Source: Morchella semilibera
Taxonomy: Eukaryota > Ascomycota > Pezizomycetes > Pezizales > Morchellaceae
NCBI GenBank assembly: GCA_009192285.1
Contig: WBVU01000012.1
Span: 1,488,001-1,552,000 of the forward strand
DNA: 64,000 nucleotides
Direction: 5' to 3'
Within the stretch, counting starts at the first letter, position 1; each line of letters opens with the position of its first letter. This document shows, piece by piece, positions 23,271 to 34,137 of this stretch. Position numbers and translations under genes: made by a program. The notes under the pieces were generated by a model. It did no database searches and was not told the DNA's origin. It saw only the letters and a list, made by a program, of their open reading frames with translations.

Positions 23271-24574
23271 CTAGGTGAATCTTCTGGGCTCGGAAGGAGG
23301 TTTGTTCTTGACCGCCGCCTCAATCCTCTCCATGACCTCTGGCGTGAGCTTACAGACGTGCTTGAGCGCCTCGACGTTCTCCGTGATCTGCTCCGGCTTA
23401 CTCGCGCCAATGATCGCGCTCGAGAGTCTGGGGTTCTTGATGACCCATGCGAGAGCAAGCTGTCCTTGAGTGATTCCAAGTTCATCGGCAATTGGCTAGG
23501 TGGGCAGGTTGTCAGTAACGCCGTTATGAAGTAAGAGGTGGGAGGATGGGGTCGGATGGAGCAGAGGTTATATGGAAGGATAGATGGATGGGATGGACGG
23601 AACATACCTTCAGGTCCCGTGTGGCCTGGATGTTCCTCTTCATCTCCTCATCGCTATCGAACTTTGCGCGAACAGAGGTGGTGAAAGGGTCGGTGGCAGT
23701 AGCAAGACGAGAGCCATCAGGGATCTTGAACTCGTTGTACTTTCCGGTGAGAACGCCGTACTTTAGGGGTGAGAAGCATGTAATTCCCAGTCCGTGCTTT
23801 TCGTACAGAGGCGCAAACTGATTCTCGACCTTGTCGCGGACGAGGAGGTTGTACTGGGGTTGTTCGACCTATGGGAAATCGCACGTGTTAATTGGTTTGG
23901 TGCATGTTTCACGGTAGGTGGACGTAGCTAGCTTCCTGACAGGGCGGAAACCTACCACTGGCCCAATCAGGTTGAGCTTATCCGCAACCCTCCACGCATC
24001 CGCGATCTCCTCTGCCGTCCACTCGCTTGTTCCCCAGTAGAACGCCCAGCCCCGTTCGATAACATGGTTGAAGCCTCTAACGACCTCCTCCATAGGGGTG
24101 TCCCGGTCAGGACGGTGGGCATACACAACATCGACATACTCGAGCTGCAATCGCTCCAATGAAGCCTTCAATCCCTCAACAACGTGCTTCCGTGATAGAC
24201 CGACGGAATTCTGTGCTTTCTCAGGGCTTGAGGCGTTGTGGCTACCCCAATTGATCTTCGTGGAGATGACGAGTTCGCAGCGGGGCCATTTAAATTTCTT
24301 GATCACTTCGCCCATGATACGCTCGGAATCACCGCGGGCGTAGGCCTCGGCGGTGTCGAAGAAGTTGATGCCGGCATCGTAGGCGGTCTTCAGGCAGTTC
24401 TCAGTGAGCTCTATTAGATCTCATGTTAGCAACTGGAGTTGTATCGGGTAGATAGTATGTAGATATGGGAGCTGGGAACAAACCATTGCCGACATGCCCA
24501 CCGTAGGTGACCCAGCCCCCCAAACCGATGACAGAGACCTTAAGGCCGGTACGTCCGAGAAATCTGTATTCCAT
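23271..24574 (-). CDS. Aldo-keto reductase, voltage-gated K+ channel beta-subunit-like
   Basis: Four exons (24484..24574, 23956..24410, 23608..23868, 23271..23495) with introns of 73, 87 and 112 nt join into 343 aa. The start [21 protein letters not shown] is that of AKR6/Kv-beta-like fungal reductases. The catalytic tetrad is visible: Asp49 and Tyr54 in FFDTAEAYA, Lys82 in STKINWG, His129 in YAHRPD. Later motifs WGTSEW, VVEQPQYN and [19 protein letters not shown] text, and a C-terminal [19 protein letters not shown] (NADP-binding), complete the TIM barrel. It should reduce carbonyl substrates with NADPH in the cytosol; the substrate cannot be told. The third junction joins PVV to EQPQY, giving an unbroken match. 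Gene start is followed upstream by a pyrimidine-rich C/T tract (24574-24650 region). Confidence 0.9.
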
Positions 24575-25929
24575 TTTTTTTTCCCTTTCCCTTTCCTTTC
24601 CTTTCCTTCTTTCTTTCTTTCTTCCCTTCTTTTCTTTTTTTCTTTTTTTTCTTTGTGATATTCCGAGTGCGTTTGTGAGATGCGAGGATGAACACAATGG
24701 TACATGTATGTTCTGGGGGGACAGGAAATATGGCGCTTTATATAAACATCTCGGATATAGCGAGGGTCAATTACATATATCCAGAGGAGGCCCAAACCAT
24801 TCCCCCGCAGGCCGATTGCAAGAAGACATGCGCCTATGACGTGCCCCACCAACCCCTCCTCATCCCATCTCACTCTTGCAGTAGAAAAAAGCAGGTAGCA
24901 CATGTAAAGTACCGATAGCAATGTATACTATCTACCTATTAAAAACGTTGATAGTCGTAACTCTACAGCCAATTGTAATCCTCGAAATCACTCAGTTGGG
25001 TTGGGGTTGGTCATGAACCCCGGAAGAATCCTATGGCTTTATGTAGCACGCACATGCTATGTATGTACATACATGTACTCGCTATCAACCATAAGAACCT
25101 GACCGAAAATGCAAATGACAAAGACAGGGATAATTTTGTATGGAGAATCGTCTTGGCCATACAAATATTGGCACCTGCATTTTCGGGTTCTTATGGTGCT
25201 CTACATACATACAAATATATGTATGTATCTGAATTGTATGAGGGGCTTTAATTGAGGAGGGTATGTATAAATGGCTGGTAAAACTGGGCTTCTTTTATCT
25301 ATTTTATTTCTTGGAAAGCCGCAAGGAGAGGAGGTGTGGGCCCGCATTGTATGCACTCCAAATGCTGAACAAGCTTCAATGCTCGGCCCGGTACCAAGGG
25401 CAGGGGCGGATGGGATGTAGGTCTAAGATTTTCTAATACTGCCGGAGTCGGGCCTACTGGGTTTTGCAGTTTCGCCAACATCTTCGAAGGTCACCGTAAG
25501 CGAATGAATAGGGAAATTATTGGCTCAGGTGAATTGGTGCATGCAGTAAAGCACTTTTTGCGGATGGCTGCATTTCATTCGGGGATGGTTTGTGGGACTG
25601 CTTGATTATTGTACCTGCAAATGCCCGAATTTTGAGTAACGATAGACGTTCCTCCGTCATATATCAGGAGGGGAGAATTCTATTACTAACTGTCGTGGAA
25701 TTAGTACTAATTCCGATGGATATAAGCCTACTGTTTTTAATATATTTGGTAGAGAGCCGGTTAAAATCCGTTCCCATCGAGGAGCCTCTTGGTACTAGAA
25801 CGGATGAAGGGTGAGGGGTAGTTGTGATGGGGAAGCCTTTGCATGTGCTGGCGAGATGAGAGTACCGAGAGTTTAATGTTGTTGTAGCTGTTGTTGTTGT
25901 TATCGCACTAGTAAGTTATAATTTAAATG
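24575..25929. other. Intergenic region with a MITE-like hairpin
   Basis: C/T-rich tract upstream of the aldo-keto reductase, TACATGTA at 24701 and 25070, and an inverted-repeat hairpin described separately. No coding region recognised. Confidence 0.5.
25088..25197. repeat. Inverted-repeat hairpin, MITE-like
   Basis: Arms at about 25088-25114 and 25173-25197 share ACCATAAGAACC and CGAAAATGCA in inverted orientation, differing by a 3-nt indel. The inside also has complementary TTTTGTATGG and CCATACAAA. No transposase and no certain target duplication. Confidence 0.55.
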
Positions 25930-25931
25930 TA

Positions 25932-27269
25932 CACCCGCAGGAAAAAAGTGAGGAAACAACAAGAGTGCAACGGTCCAAACCTCAACAAAAAAGTTAAATT
26001 GAAAATGAATAGAAGCAATATAACTACACAGTGAGATACATGGTAGATACTATGGCCTCTAAACTACATTTACCATTTTGTATGACCTCCCTTGTTCTTT
26101 ACTACTGCCGCAAGTCTCCTTGGCATGCTGTCAATGATTTTATATACCCTTTTCCAGTCTAGCTTTTCCCATTCCTCCTTGGCATGCTGTGCAAGCTCTA
26201 CTTCATTGTGGGCGCGTTTTTCAGGGTCCCTCATTCTTCTTCTAAGACGGGCTTTGAGCATAGACCAACAGTTCTCAATTATATTGAGATCTGGGGAGCT
26301 AGGTGGCCAGTCAGATTTTCTGATGCCATGACTCCTACGCCAATCTACTGCCATTTGGGATGTATGGGCTTTGTGACCATCCTCAATTGTTTCATAGGTG
26401 CTAATATCTTCGGGTAGACTCTGCATAAATGGGAGAAGATGGGAGTTGAGAACTTCATCTCTATACTGTAGAGAATTCATGCCCAACTTGTCATTTTTCC
26501 GGGTTTTTTCTGCTTCGGTTCGACGGCGTATAAGGATTAATGGAGAATGGAAACCATAGGTAATGGCGGCCCATAGTTGTACAGAAAAGCGTCCAGAGCG
26601 AAATGTTGGTTGTAGATACCGGTCTTGATATGCATTCTCGATCCCAGGCTTTCTTCGAACCATTTTGGATCTTCCACCACCACCAATTTCCACCGTACAC
26701 TCATCTGTGAATATGCGTGTATGCCAAACATTCGTAGGCCAGTTTAAACGTTCCAAACACCATCGTCTCCGTTTCGCCTTTTGTTTCACCTTCAACCAGG
26801 GTTTTTTCTTTGCAATATAAACATAGTAGTTCTCGGAGCGAAGATAATTGGAAATAGTTCGTTCTGAGACATTTAGTCGTGAATCTGCCGTTATATCTGC
26901 AAGAGTTGCTTCTGGATTGGCCTCTACTAAACGGTTTAGATGTCTTTTATCGCGATCTGAGAGGACTTTGGGTCGGCCACATCGTTGTTGGTTGTTCACA
27001 GTCTCGTTTGTTTTCCATCGCTTGTGTATTTTGAAGGCTTGAGATCGTGACAAATGGAGTTTCTCGGCAATGTTGCTAAAGCTTTTGCCCTGGGCACGGC
27101 CTTCAATAACTTTTATTTTCTCATTCAGAGTAACCTCTCTTCGCTTTCCAGACTTGTCAAAAGGCATGGTTGGGATTTATTTGTGGGGCTGTATTGGCTG
27201 GGTGCGGGGGATGTGATGCTGGACCGTTGTCATGTCGCTCGTTGTTTCCTCACTTTTTTCCTGCGGGTG
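25932..27269 (-). mobile_element. Complete Tc1-type DNA transposon
   Basis: A 1338-bp element flanked on both sides by the TA target dinucleotide (25930-25931 and 27270-27271). Perfect 29-bp terminal inverted repeats begin CACCCGCAGGAAAAAAGTGA at the left and are mirrored at the right; a further imperfect CAACGGTCC match lies inside. It contains one intact transposase gene on the minus strand. Removing it reconnects AAATG-TA-CATGTATCC, so it landed in a copy of the TACATGTA-like motif common in this window. Its intactness suggests recent activity. Confidence 0.93.
26070..27167 (-). CDS. Tc1/mariner-superfamily transposase (DD34E)
   Basis: Intact 365-aa ORF without intron. The N-terminus has two helix-turn-helix regions (NIAEKLHLSRSQAFKIHKRW at about 38-55 and a second at about 90-115 with RTISNYLR). 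Catalytic residues are seen as the first Asp in RIFTDECTVE, the second Asp in IEDGHKAHTS and Glu in SSPDLNIIENCW, with 34 residues between the last two, the Tc1 signature. It would cut at the flanking TIRs and insert at TA. The second Asp motif has GHKAH where EDGAPVH or DNAPCH is more usual. Lies wholly inside the TIRs at 25932-27269. Confidence 0.93.
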   Translation of the reverse strand: MPFDKSGKRREVTLNEKIKVIEGRAQGKSFSNIAEKLHLSRSQAFKIHKRWKTNETVNNQQRCGRPKVLSDRDKRHLNRLVEANPEATLADITADSRLNVSERTISNYLRSENYYVYIAKKKPWLKVKQKAKRRRWCLERLNWPTNVWHTRIFTDECTVEIGGGGRSKMVRRKPGIENAYQDRYLQPTFRSGRFSVQLWAAITYGFHSPLILIRRRTEAEKTRKNDKLGMNSLQYRDEVLNSHLLPFMQSLPEDISTYETIEDGHKAHTSQMAVDWRRSHGIRKSDWPPSSPDLNIIENCWSMLKARLRRRMRDPEKRAHNEVELAQHAKEEWEKLDWKRVYKIIDSMPRRLAAVVKNKGGHTKW

Positions 27270-27578
27270 TACATGTATCCATCTAACAATCACTAGAGTA
27301 GAGTACATAACACGACACGGCGTCGCTCCGTAGGATCTGAGGTCAACAAGGTACTCATGGGCGTCATTAGCTGCATGCATGCTCAGTTTGTTAGCATTAC
27401 CGAGCTGGGGTGCGCTCAGGGAGGGCGCCCAAGATGACGTGCTGCACGCGGCCCCTCACTTATTTCAAAACCCTGCCTTGTGCCCCTCCTTTCACCTGTT
27501 CTGCCAGTTCTGTGTGTTTCACCACACGACTTCACAAGCGCTTACTCAAAATCTAGCTTTGCAAGAATATCCATCAAG

Positions 27579-28309
27579 ATGAAGGCCTATGAATATGATA
27601 ATACTGTGGTTAGTCAATCCTATTTTCCTCATGCACATTGAAACGTTCTAACATATAGTATCTAAACATCTAGGCGGATCAGCGAGAGGATCATGATTCA
27701 GGCGTGGTAGTCTCGACGGCTGAGTTGGAGGAAATTGGCGTCATCTATCATCACTTTGATTCAGTCGACGACGTGAACTCTTTGGCGACTGAGAGAAGTT
27801 ACAAGAACCGCGATGAGATTGTCGTTTCGCCGGCTGCGATGGGTGATATGTACGAGGCAAAAATGAAGGTCTTTTTCAACGAGCATCTGCATGAGGATGA
27901 GGAGATTCGTTACGTCCTGGGTGGCAGCGGTTTCTTCGATGTTAGGTCGAAAGATGACCGCTGGGTTCGTATCAGAGTTGGGGAGGGAGACTTAATTATC
28001 TTGCCAGCGGGTATTTACCATAGGTTCACCACCGACAACCAGAATGTGCGTTTGGTATTTCGCTAGTCCATGTAGGAAATTGGGAGCGCTAACTTTTTGA
28101 GGCAGTATATCAAAGCAATGCGTTTATTTAAGGATGAGGTATGCCGTCCCTGGGATTGTGGTTTTTTTCTTTTTTCTTTCTCTTTCCTCGTGCGATTGTG
28201 CTGACAAGAGTAATAGCCCAAGTGGATTGCCTTGAATCGCGATGCCGAGCTGGACAAGAACAGCTTCAGAAAATCATACGTCCAGTCTCTGGTTGAGGCT
28301 ACAAAATAG
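27579..28309 (+). CDS. ADI1: Acireductone dioxygenase
   Basis: Four exons (27579..27608, 27674..28045, 28106..28138, 28217..28309) with introns of 65, 60 and 78 nt give 175 aa; yeast Adi1 has 179. The cupin metal ligands are His81, His83 and Glu87 in [12 protein letters not shown] and His126 in GIYHRFTT. The start [14 protein letters not shown] and the end [19 protein letters not shown] are family hallmarks, and both depend on the splice junctions given. Intron 2 has a clear GCTAAC branch site (28088-28093). The enzyme oxidises acireductone to 4-methylthio-2-oxobutyrate in the methionine salvage pathway (Fe2+ form). Exon 3 is only 33 nt. The start at 27579 is about 310 bp from the right end of the Tc1 element, so the transposon sits in its 5' region. 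Confidence 0.93.
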
Positions 28310-30817
28310 CTGCGAGCCGCACAGAATAGATATAGTGATTGGGTTGTACGATACCGATATCAATAATTCTAGAAAAATCCTTGGCTGTTTTGATACAACT
28401 GCGAGTGTAATCGAAATCGAAAAGAGTCCTTTCCCCTCGCTAAGGTGACGCTAGTTTCAGGTAGATAAGACCCTTGCTCAATGATCAGACGCGGCCATAA
28501 GCACATGATGCATGTTAGATGTTGACTCCCTCTTACTTTACTGCTGTTGCCGCTAGGTACCTTACTTAGCTATTATTAATATCCGATCTGAGCTTCAAGG
28601 TCTCTTCTTCGCGGGTGTATTGGCGCTTGAATGGGGGGGAGATATTGATTTGATTGTTGAGACTTAAAAGGGAGATCCAGCTTACTTAGATGGAAGGGGC
28701 CCTCAAGGAGTATTTGTTTGTTCCAGTGACCTTAGCGAAACCACGACCAGACATGTAAGTGGGAGAAGAAAAGGGAAAAAAAAAAGAGAGCAATCACACC
28801 CTCGCGACGACTGATTGGCTTGATTGGCCCCATCCAACCCACAATCAACACTGCCCTTTTCGTAGCGCACAGAAACTGTGGGACCACTGACTTAACTCAA
28901 AGGTGCATCCTTGCTTTGTCTCTTTTCGTCCTTGGGCCGCAAGCTCATCTGCTGGAGGAGACTCGAAGCAAGGAAGCACCCCCGCCTTACAACCTTGTTC
29001 CTTTTTTATTTTTCTGTCCGTCTCTTTATTTTTGGCCCCCCCCCCACACACACACTCACACCTACCATGTACTTACCCACCTACCCGTCTCGTTGCTAAA
29101 GGAATCCATCCATCCGGAGATAAGAAACTTGTGTGGACACAGAAGCTGCGCAGACTGGTCATCTCGGATCGTGGCCACCTTCTCATGTTCCCACCCCCCG
29201 GATGCTGTTTTTCCCTCTCACCCATCGCTCCCTTTCGTTGACAGTCAGTTGTCAGTCGCCCTTCCCCTTTCACCGACATAATCTACCTCATTCCCGCCCC
29301 GGCTTTGGTGTCTCCAAAGGTTCTTGTTAATGCTCCTCGTCTCTCCCTCTCTATTTCCTCAAGTCTCGTTTTTTTTTTTAAAGAAAAGAACAATCCTCTA
29401 TCCCACCATATCCAACCACCCAAGGATGTTCCTCCCCTGCACCCAAAGATCCTCTCCCCTCACGCACTGGTGTTGGAGGATGAGGGGGGGAGGGGGCAAG
29501 GGGATTTGAACCTTCTCGCATCCGTACATGCACATACATAAAATAGCAAAGACGGGGCATTTTTTTCTGCTGTTAACATTGCCCAAAGCGGCTAGAGGAT
29601 TGCCAATTTTGAAGCACAGGTAAGTCTTTGCCTCCACCCATCCATTGACTTGTTATCCCATCCATCACCCATCCCAACGATTCCCATCGAATCCATCCAT
29701 CCCTATTGCAGCCTAGGCTGGGCTGCCCATCCGTCTTTCCCCCTTCTGTCCACTTTCGCTGCTTGGTACTTGGTTTCTCTTAGTCTGGCTTCTGCTGGGG
29801 CTGGTTCTGCACACTGCACGGCTTCGCTCTGTCTCTCGTCTGTCTTCCTCGCTCCTCGCCGCCTGTCGCCGCTGTTGCTGTTGCTTTGCTTCTCACTCAA
29901 CCACTTCCTTCTCCCCTCCTTACTCGTCGTGTCGCTGTGTTCTCTCATTCTCTCATTCTCTCATTCTCTCACACACACACACGCACACACACCCCATTAC
30001 CACCCTCCCTTTCTCTTTCTCATTACCCCCCCCCCCCAAATACCATCTGTCCATTCAACTCCCATCTATCCATCTGTTCCACCATCCCATTCACTCGTAC
30101 TCTTCTCCTTTCCCCAAAGCGATTCCACCCAATATATCTAGGGAATCAATCTGATTGAAGAAGAAGAAGAAGGAGGAGAAGAAGCAGAAGGAGAAGAAGG
30201 AGAAGAAGCCAACGATTTTCTACCAACAACCATCTCGACCATCCTTGCCGACCCCGGGTGCTGGCGCTTCGATCATCAAAGAAAAGAAAAAAAAAACAAT
30301 AAATTTAAGCAGCCACAAGTCCTCTACGAATAGAGCCCTCTGGCCCAGCTCTATTCTCCTCAAACCCTCTCTCATCGACTCTTTCTTTGTTAATCCAAAC
30401 ATTCTCACGACCCATCAACTGCCTCGCTACGCATCAAGAGGAAGTAGAAGCCAAAGAAACACCAAAGGGGGCTACCATTCTTCCCCCTGCCGGATCCTGC
30501 CATCACTCGCTCGCTGCTTAGAAAGGTCAGCTACATCCTCGCTTTCTCGTAATCCTCCCGCCCCCCCCTTCCGGCCCTACATCCCTTTCCACCCTTTGCC
30601 ACGAGCCCCTTCCTGGATGAATCTATCATCATCCTTCGATAACGGCAAGGCTGACTTTGTCAGCAGAAAACTATCTGATCCTCCTCTGGAATTCACGATT
30701 CCTCCCCCCTCTCTGCCACCTTCAACGACATGAGTCTCATACCAGATTACTTCTGAAGACGACAAAATTCCCTCCTTCGAAGAAGAAGCCGCAGAGAGGC
30801 TGTTTCTACGAAAGATA
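28310..30817. other. Intergenic region and probable 5' leader of the PHD gene
   Basis: No supported gene. From about 28800 the plus strand is pyrimidine-rich (CT and CA repeats, TCTCATTC tandem units at 29940-29975, then CA repeats), which is typical of fungal promoters and leaders. An ORF starting with poly-Lys (30155) is AAG/GAA repeat plus leader and is not supported as a gene. Upstream ORFs could precede the PHD-finger start at 30818. Confidence 0.5.
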
Positions 30818-33361
30818 ATGACCGAGAACCCTACCATTCCTTCTCCTTCCGGTCCCCCGCAGTCCACCCTCGCAGCTTCGACCATCCCTCCCGAAGACGC
30901 CGGGAACCACCTTGGTGAAATCCAGTGTATTTGTGAGATTTCCGATGATGATGGCTTCACCATATGTTGCGACACATGTGACAGCTGGCAGCATCTTGTG
31001 TGCGTTCAGCTCACCAAGGAAAACTTGCCAACCAACTACTATTGCCCGAAATGTTCACCACGGACTCTGGATATACGAAAAGCAAAAGAGATTCAAAGGC
31101 AGCGACGCGCAGAAGAGCATGCGAAGAGAAGTCACAAAAAGAAACGACCGGTTGCGACATCACATAAGAAAAAAGAGCATTCAAACGGTACGATCGGAAC
31201 TGCCCCAAGTAAGTCCTCATCGGCAACGGACAAGACGGCGACGACACAGAGCCTGGGCAAACCACCCAGCCCTAAAGAAAACCAACAACCCTCTAGCCGA
31301 AAAAGGGGCCATAGAAGCTCGCAAAGCACCTCAAATCCACCTGTACAACCCGTTGTGGGATCATCCGCCCTTAACAATACTGTTAATGACACGATTTCTC
31401 TCGACTCACCAAGAATTGCCCCTACAGCCCACAACGGTGACACAGAAAGTGACACAGACTACGAAAACAAACGCGATTTCTCTACCGGAATTGCTGACAA
31501 ATTTGGAGAAACCTCTCAGGCCTTCACTGAGAAACCAATATCTACTACCCACTTGGTGAGAATTGATACTCCTAATAATATAGCCTGTTGGGCTGACCGA
31601 CTAATGGCAAAGATTGCGGAATGCTCATGTGCGGGAGCACATGATTGTCAAGTAAAGTGTGAACACTCTACACTCAAGCCCCCTGTCTCGAATGGAAGGC
31701 GAAAGGCTAAGAGGAACTCATCTCTGGAACCGAATGTTTCCATCATCCACAAAGAGCCTAGTTCCGATTCTGGGCCTCCAAATGATGAAGAGGATGATGA
31801 CAGTCGATCAGTTTCGGCACCTTCATCAAGAAGCAAGCCTCGTAGCCGTGATTTGACACCCTCGGCCTCGCTCGATACTGCAATAGAGAATGAGATGACT
31901 GCACGAGATGCTCGAAAGTTGAAAGAGGTATTGTCACTCATCGAAAAACAGGAACAGCCACAGCCGGTCAAACGTCGAAAACGGAACAGTACAGTTTCCA
32001 GGGACATTCCTGCAGATGCACTTGTTTTGCCGCGCCTCAAATCAGATTTAAAAGATGGGACGAAAGCGCCCGATGCAAACAAGAAGCCCAAGGTCCCCAA
32101 CGGCCAGAATGCACCATATTCTCCTCCTGTCACCACCTCTGCCTCGGTATCAGTTGAGTACTCTGTTATCGACGCAAGTGTTGGTAGAAGAGGCTCCGAT
32201 TCTCCAGTCCGTTCTGAGTCAGGGAAATCACGCCGCAGAATGTCTATCTCTCCAACTGGGCAAAATAATGGCAGCGATTCAAAACATAGGAGTAAAACTA
32301 TTACAAAACCTCAACGACTGGTGCAATTTACAGACTCTTCCATGCAAACCGATCCTATTGGGGATGAGGTACCATGGTGGCGACTAGATCCGAAAATGTC
32401 ACCGCCTAGGCCACCCCGACTTCCTCTTAGGAAACGATTGATGCGAAGCATGCTGCGAGATAGAGAGGAGGTAGGGACGGTCTCAACAGAAGATAAAAAG
32501 CGGAAGCATGACGACATAGCATCACCAAACTTGGAAAACACTCCTGCCTCTAAATCTATCAAGTTATCTTGCGGCGGAGGCATACCTGTACCAAACCCTC
32601 GCCAACCGATATCAAGCAATCTACCGGATCAGAGTCCATTGCCTTGCCATATCCAAATTCTAACACTATCAAATCGGCGGCACAGGACTCGGTCACACAA
32701 ATATTACATGTACTCGATATCCAGGATGTTAAGCCCACGCCACAATTTGGTCCTGCGCTGGCAGATATTTTTGCGGATTCTGACAGCACCACCCCCTACC
32801 ATGGCCAAGGCGCTATCACTGGAGCTAGATCACCCCCTCAGCTTTCACCAAGAGCAGCTCATATCGATCAATCCCACACCAACGGAAATCGGTCTGAGTT
32901 GCAAGTACAAACTCCCAACACCTACTACCCCCTCAACACAAAGCACATCCATGCCTGTCGCCGTTTCTCTACAATCCCCTCTACCGGTTGTTTCGCATTT
33001 AGCGAATGCCAGTTCTTCTATACTCAATAATTGTATAGCACAACCTAGCCCAACTCGAACAAAGAAAATGAGTTTAAAAGACTACGGGAAGCGAAAGCAA
33101 AAAGTTGAAATCAGTGACAAAGCCGATGAAAAGTTAGGAACGAGGTATTCAACTGAGGGACTGCCCCCAAATTCTGAAAGATCACCTTCGCATTCAAGTC
33201 CTTCGGAAGAACCTCGAAAGCTTGCTGATCATTCCCCAGAGTTGATGCAAGTTGTAACAAGTCCGTCCTCTGAAATGTCATCGCATATAATATTGGATTC
33301 TCCTAGGGTACCAACAGGGCCAAAGGAGCACAGGACAGGAAACCCTTGGCATGTGCGGTAG
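30818..33361 (+). CDS. PHD-finger protein, Set3-like finger without SET domain
   Basis: 847-codon frame. Residues about 34-82 form a complete C4HC3 PHD finger: IQCICEISDDDGFTICCD, then CDSWQHLVCV and YYCPKC, most like the fingers of Set3/MLL5, which bind methylated H3K4. Downstream are a basic helix (RKAKEIQRQRRAEEHAKRS, then KKKRP), long Ser/Pro-rich disordered regions, and a conserved-looking block SMQTDPIGDEVPWWRLDP with PPRLPLRKRLMR. No SET domain is visible, so it is not a Set3 orthologue in the strict sense. Between about 32620 and 32930 this frame turns unusual (rich in Cys, His, Trp, Leu), while another frame reads as normal Ser/Pro/Gln-rich disordered protein; this suggests two compensating indels or unrecognised splicing. 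A nuclear chromatin role is inferred from the finger only. Confidence 0.8.
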   Translation: MTENPTIPSPSGPPQSTLAASTIPPEDAGNHLGEIQCICEISDDDGFTICCDTCDSWQHLVCVQLTKENLPTNYYCPKCSPRTLDIRKAKEIQRQRRAEEHAKRSHKKKRPVATSHKKKEHSNGTIGTAPSKSSSATDKTATTQSLGKPPSPKENQQPSSRKRGHRSSQSTSNPPVQPVVGSSALNNTVNDTISLDSPRIAPTAHNGDTESDTDYENKRDFSTGIADKFGETSQAFTEKPISTTHLVRIDTPNNIACWADRLMAKIAECSCAGAHDCQVKCEHSTLKPPVSNGRRKAKRNSSLEPNVSIIHKEPSSDSGPPNDEEDDDSRSVSAPSSRSKPRSRDLTPSASLDTAIENEMTARDARKLKEVLSLIEKQEQPQPVKRRKRNSTVSRDIPADALVLPRLKSDLKDGTKAPDANKKPKVPNGQNAPYSPPVTTSASVSVEYSVIDASVGRRGSDSPVRSESGKSRRRMSISPTGQNNGSDSKHRSKTITKPQRLVQFTDSSMQTDPIGDEVPWWRLDPKMSPPRPPRLPLRKRLMRSMLRDREEVGTVSTEDKKRKHDDIASPNLENTPASKSIKLSCGGGIPVPNPRQPISSNLPDQSPLPCHIQILTLSNRRHRTRSHKYYMYSISRMLSPRHNLVLRWQIFLRILTAPPPTMAKALSLELDHPLSFHQEQLISINPTPTEIGLSCKYKLPTPTTPSTQSTSMPVAVSLQSPLPVVSHLANASSSILNNCIAQPSPTRTKKMSLKDYGKRKQKVEISDKADEKLGTRYSTEGLPPNSERSPSHSSPSEEPRKLADHSPELMQVVTSPSSEMSSHIILDSPRVPTGPKEHRTGNPWHVR

Positions 33362-34137
33362 CGTTGTTATTTTTTTTGGCTTGAGGCCCAATAATTCTTT
33401 GCGCTTTTTTCATGTTTCTTTCTTTCAGTAGGGTGGTATAGGTTGGGGTTTTTTTTCCGGTCTCTGATCTTTTATTTTATCTCATTTAACTCTTTCTGAG
33501 ACCCTCCTTTTGAGATTTGTTGTTTTTGATGTTTTGTGTTTTTAAAGCCTGGGTTAGGGATTATTATGGAGTTGTCTTTCTTCTCGGCTTCCTCCGATTG
33601 GAACTTACATGTATTTTCTACTTTTGTTTCTTACAAGAGGAGTGCTGGGAAAGTACTTCTTGATTTGGTATTTTGATTTACCTGTGGGTGTTTTTTTTTT
33701 TTTTTTTGACTGATGACATTTCGGACTCCCTCGCTGACTCGCTACCACTGTACTGTTGTATATTATATTATCTCTTGGGAAAATGGGTGGGGAGCTGTAT
33801 CGTAAATACCTTGGGTTGGAGTTAGGTACAGAAAGGGCCAAAACGATTTCAAGAGCGGAAAAGTGGTTGATATGCGTTTTTTTTGTAAATAGCTTGATCT
33901 TCTCATAAAAATGTTTGGCCCTGAGAGTATTTATTTCGGCCCTTACTACCCTGCTGTATTTCATTCATTTTGTTTAACGGGTGAGCCAAAGGTGGATTAT
34001 CCACGCTGGTGAGTCAGCAGCTCAATGTGCCAAGATTTCAATCTAGGAAATATCTGGGCAGCTTTGTCGCCATCCCCCCCCCCTCGCTGTGATTAACCTT
34101 ACACCTAAAACCCTCTTATCCCATAACCAATCCAAAC
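33362..34137. other. Intergenic region PHD gene - PRP31
   Basis: T-rich 3' flank, a T-run near 33690, and TACATGTA at 33606. The last 100 bp before 34138 are the probable PRP31 promoter/leader. No gene recognised. Confidence 0.5.

Noticed and set aside
29499-29509. Perfect B-box-like GGTTCAAATCC on the minus strand
   Set aside because: No acceptor stem, T-stem or A box around it, so no tRNA.
30155-30733. ORF starting with poly-Lys upstream of the PHD gene
   Set aside because: Made of GAA/AAG repeat and pyrimidine-rich leader; no domain, and it lies in the probable 5' leader of the PHD gene.
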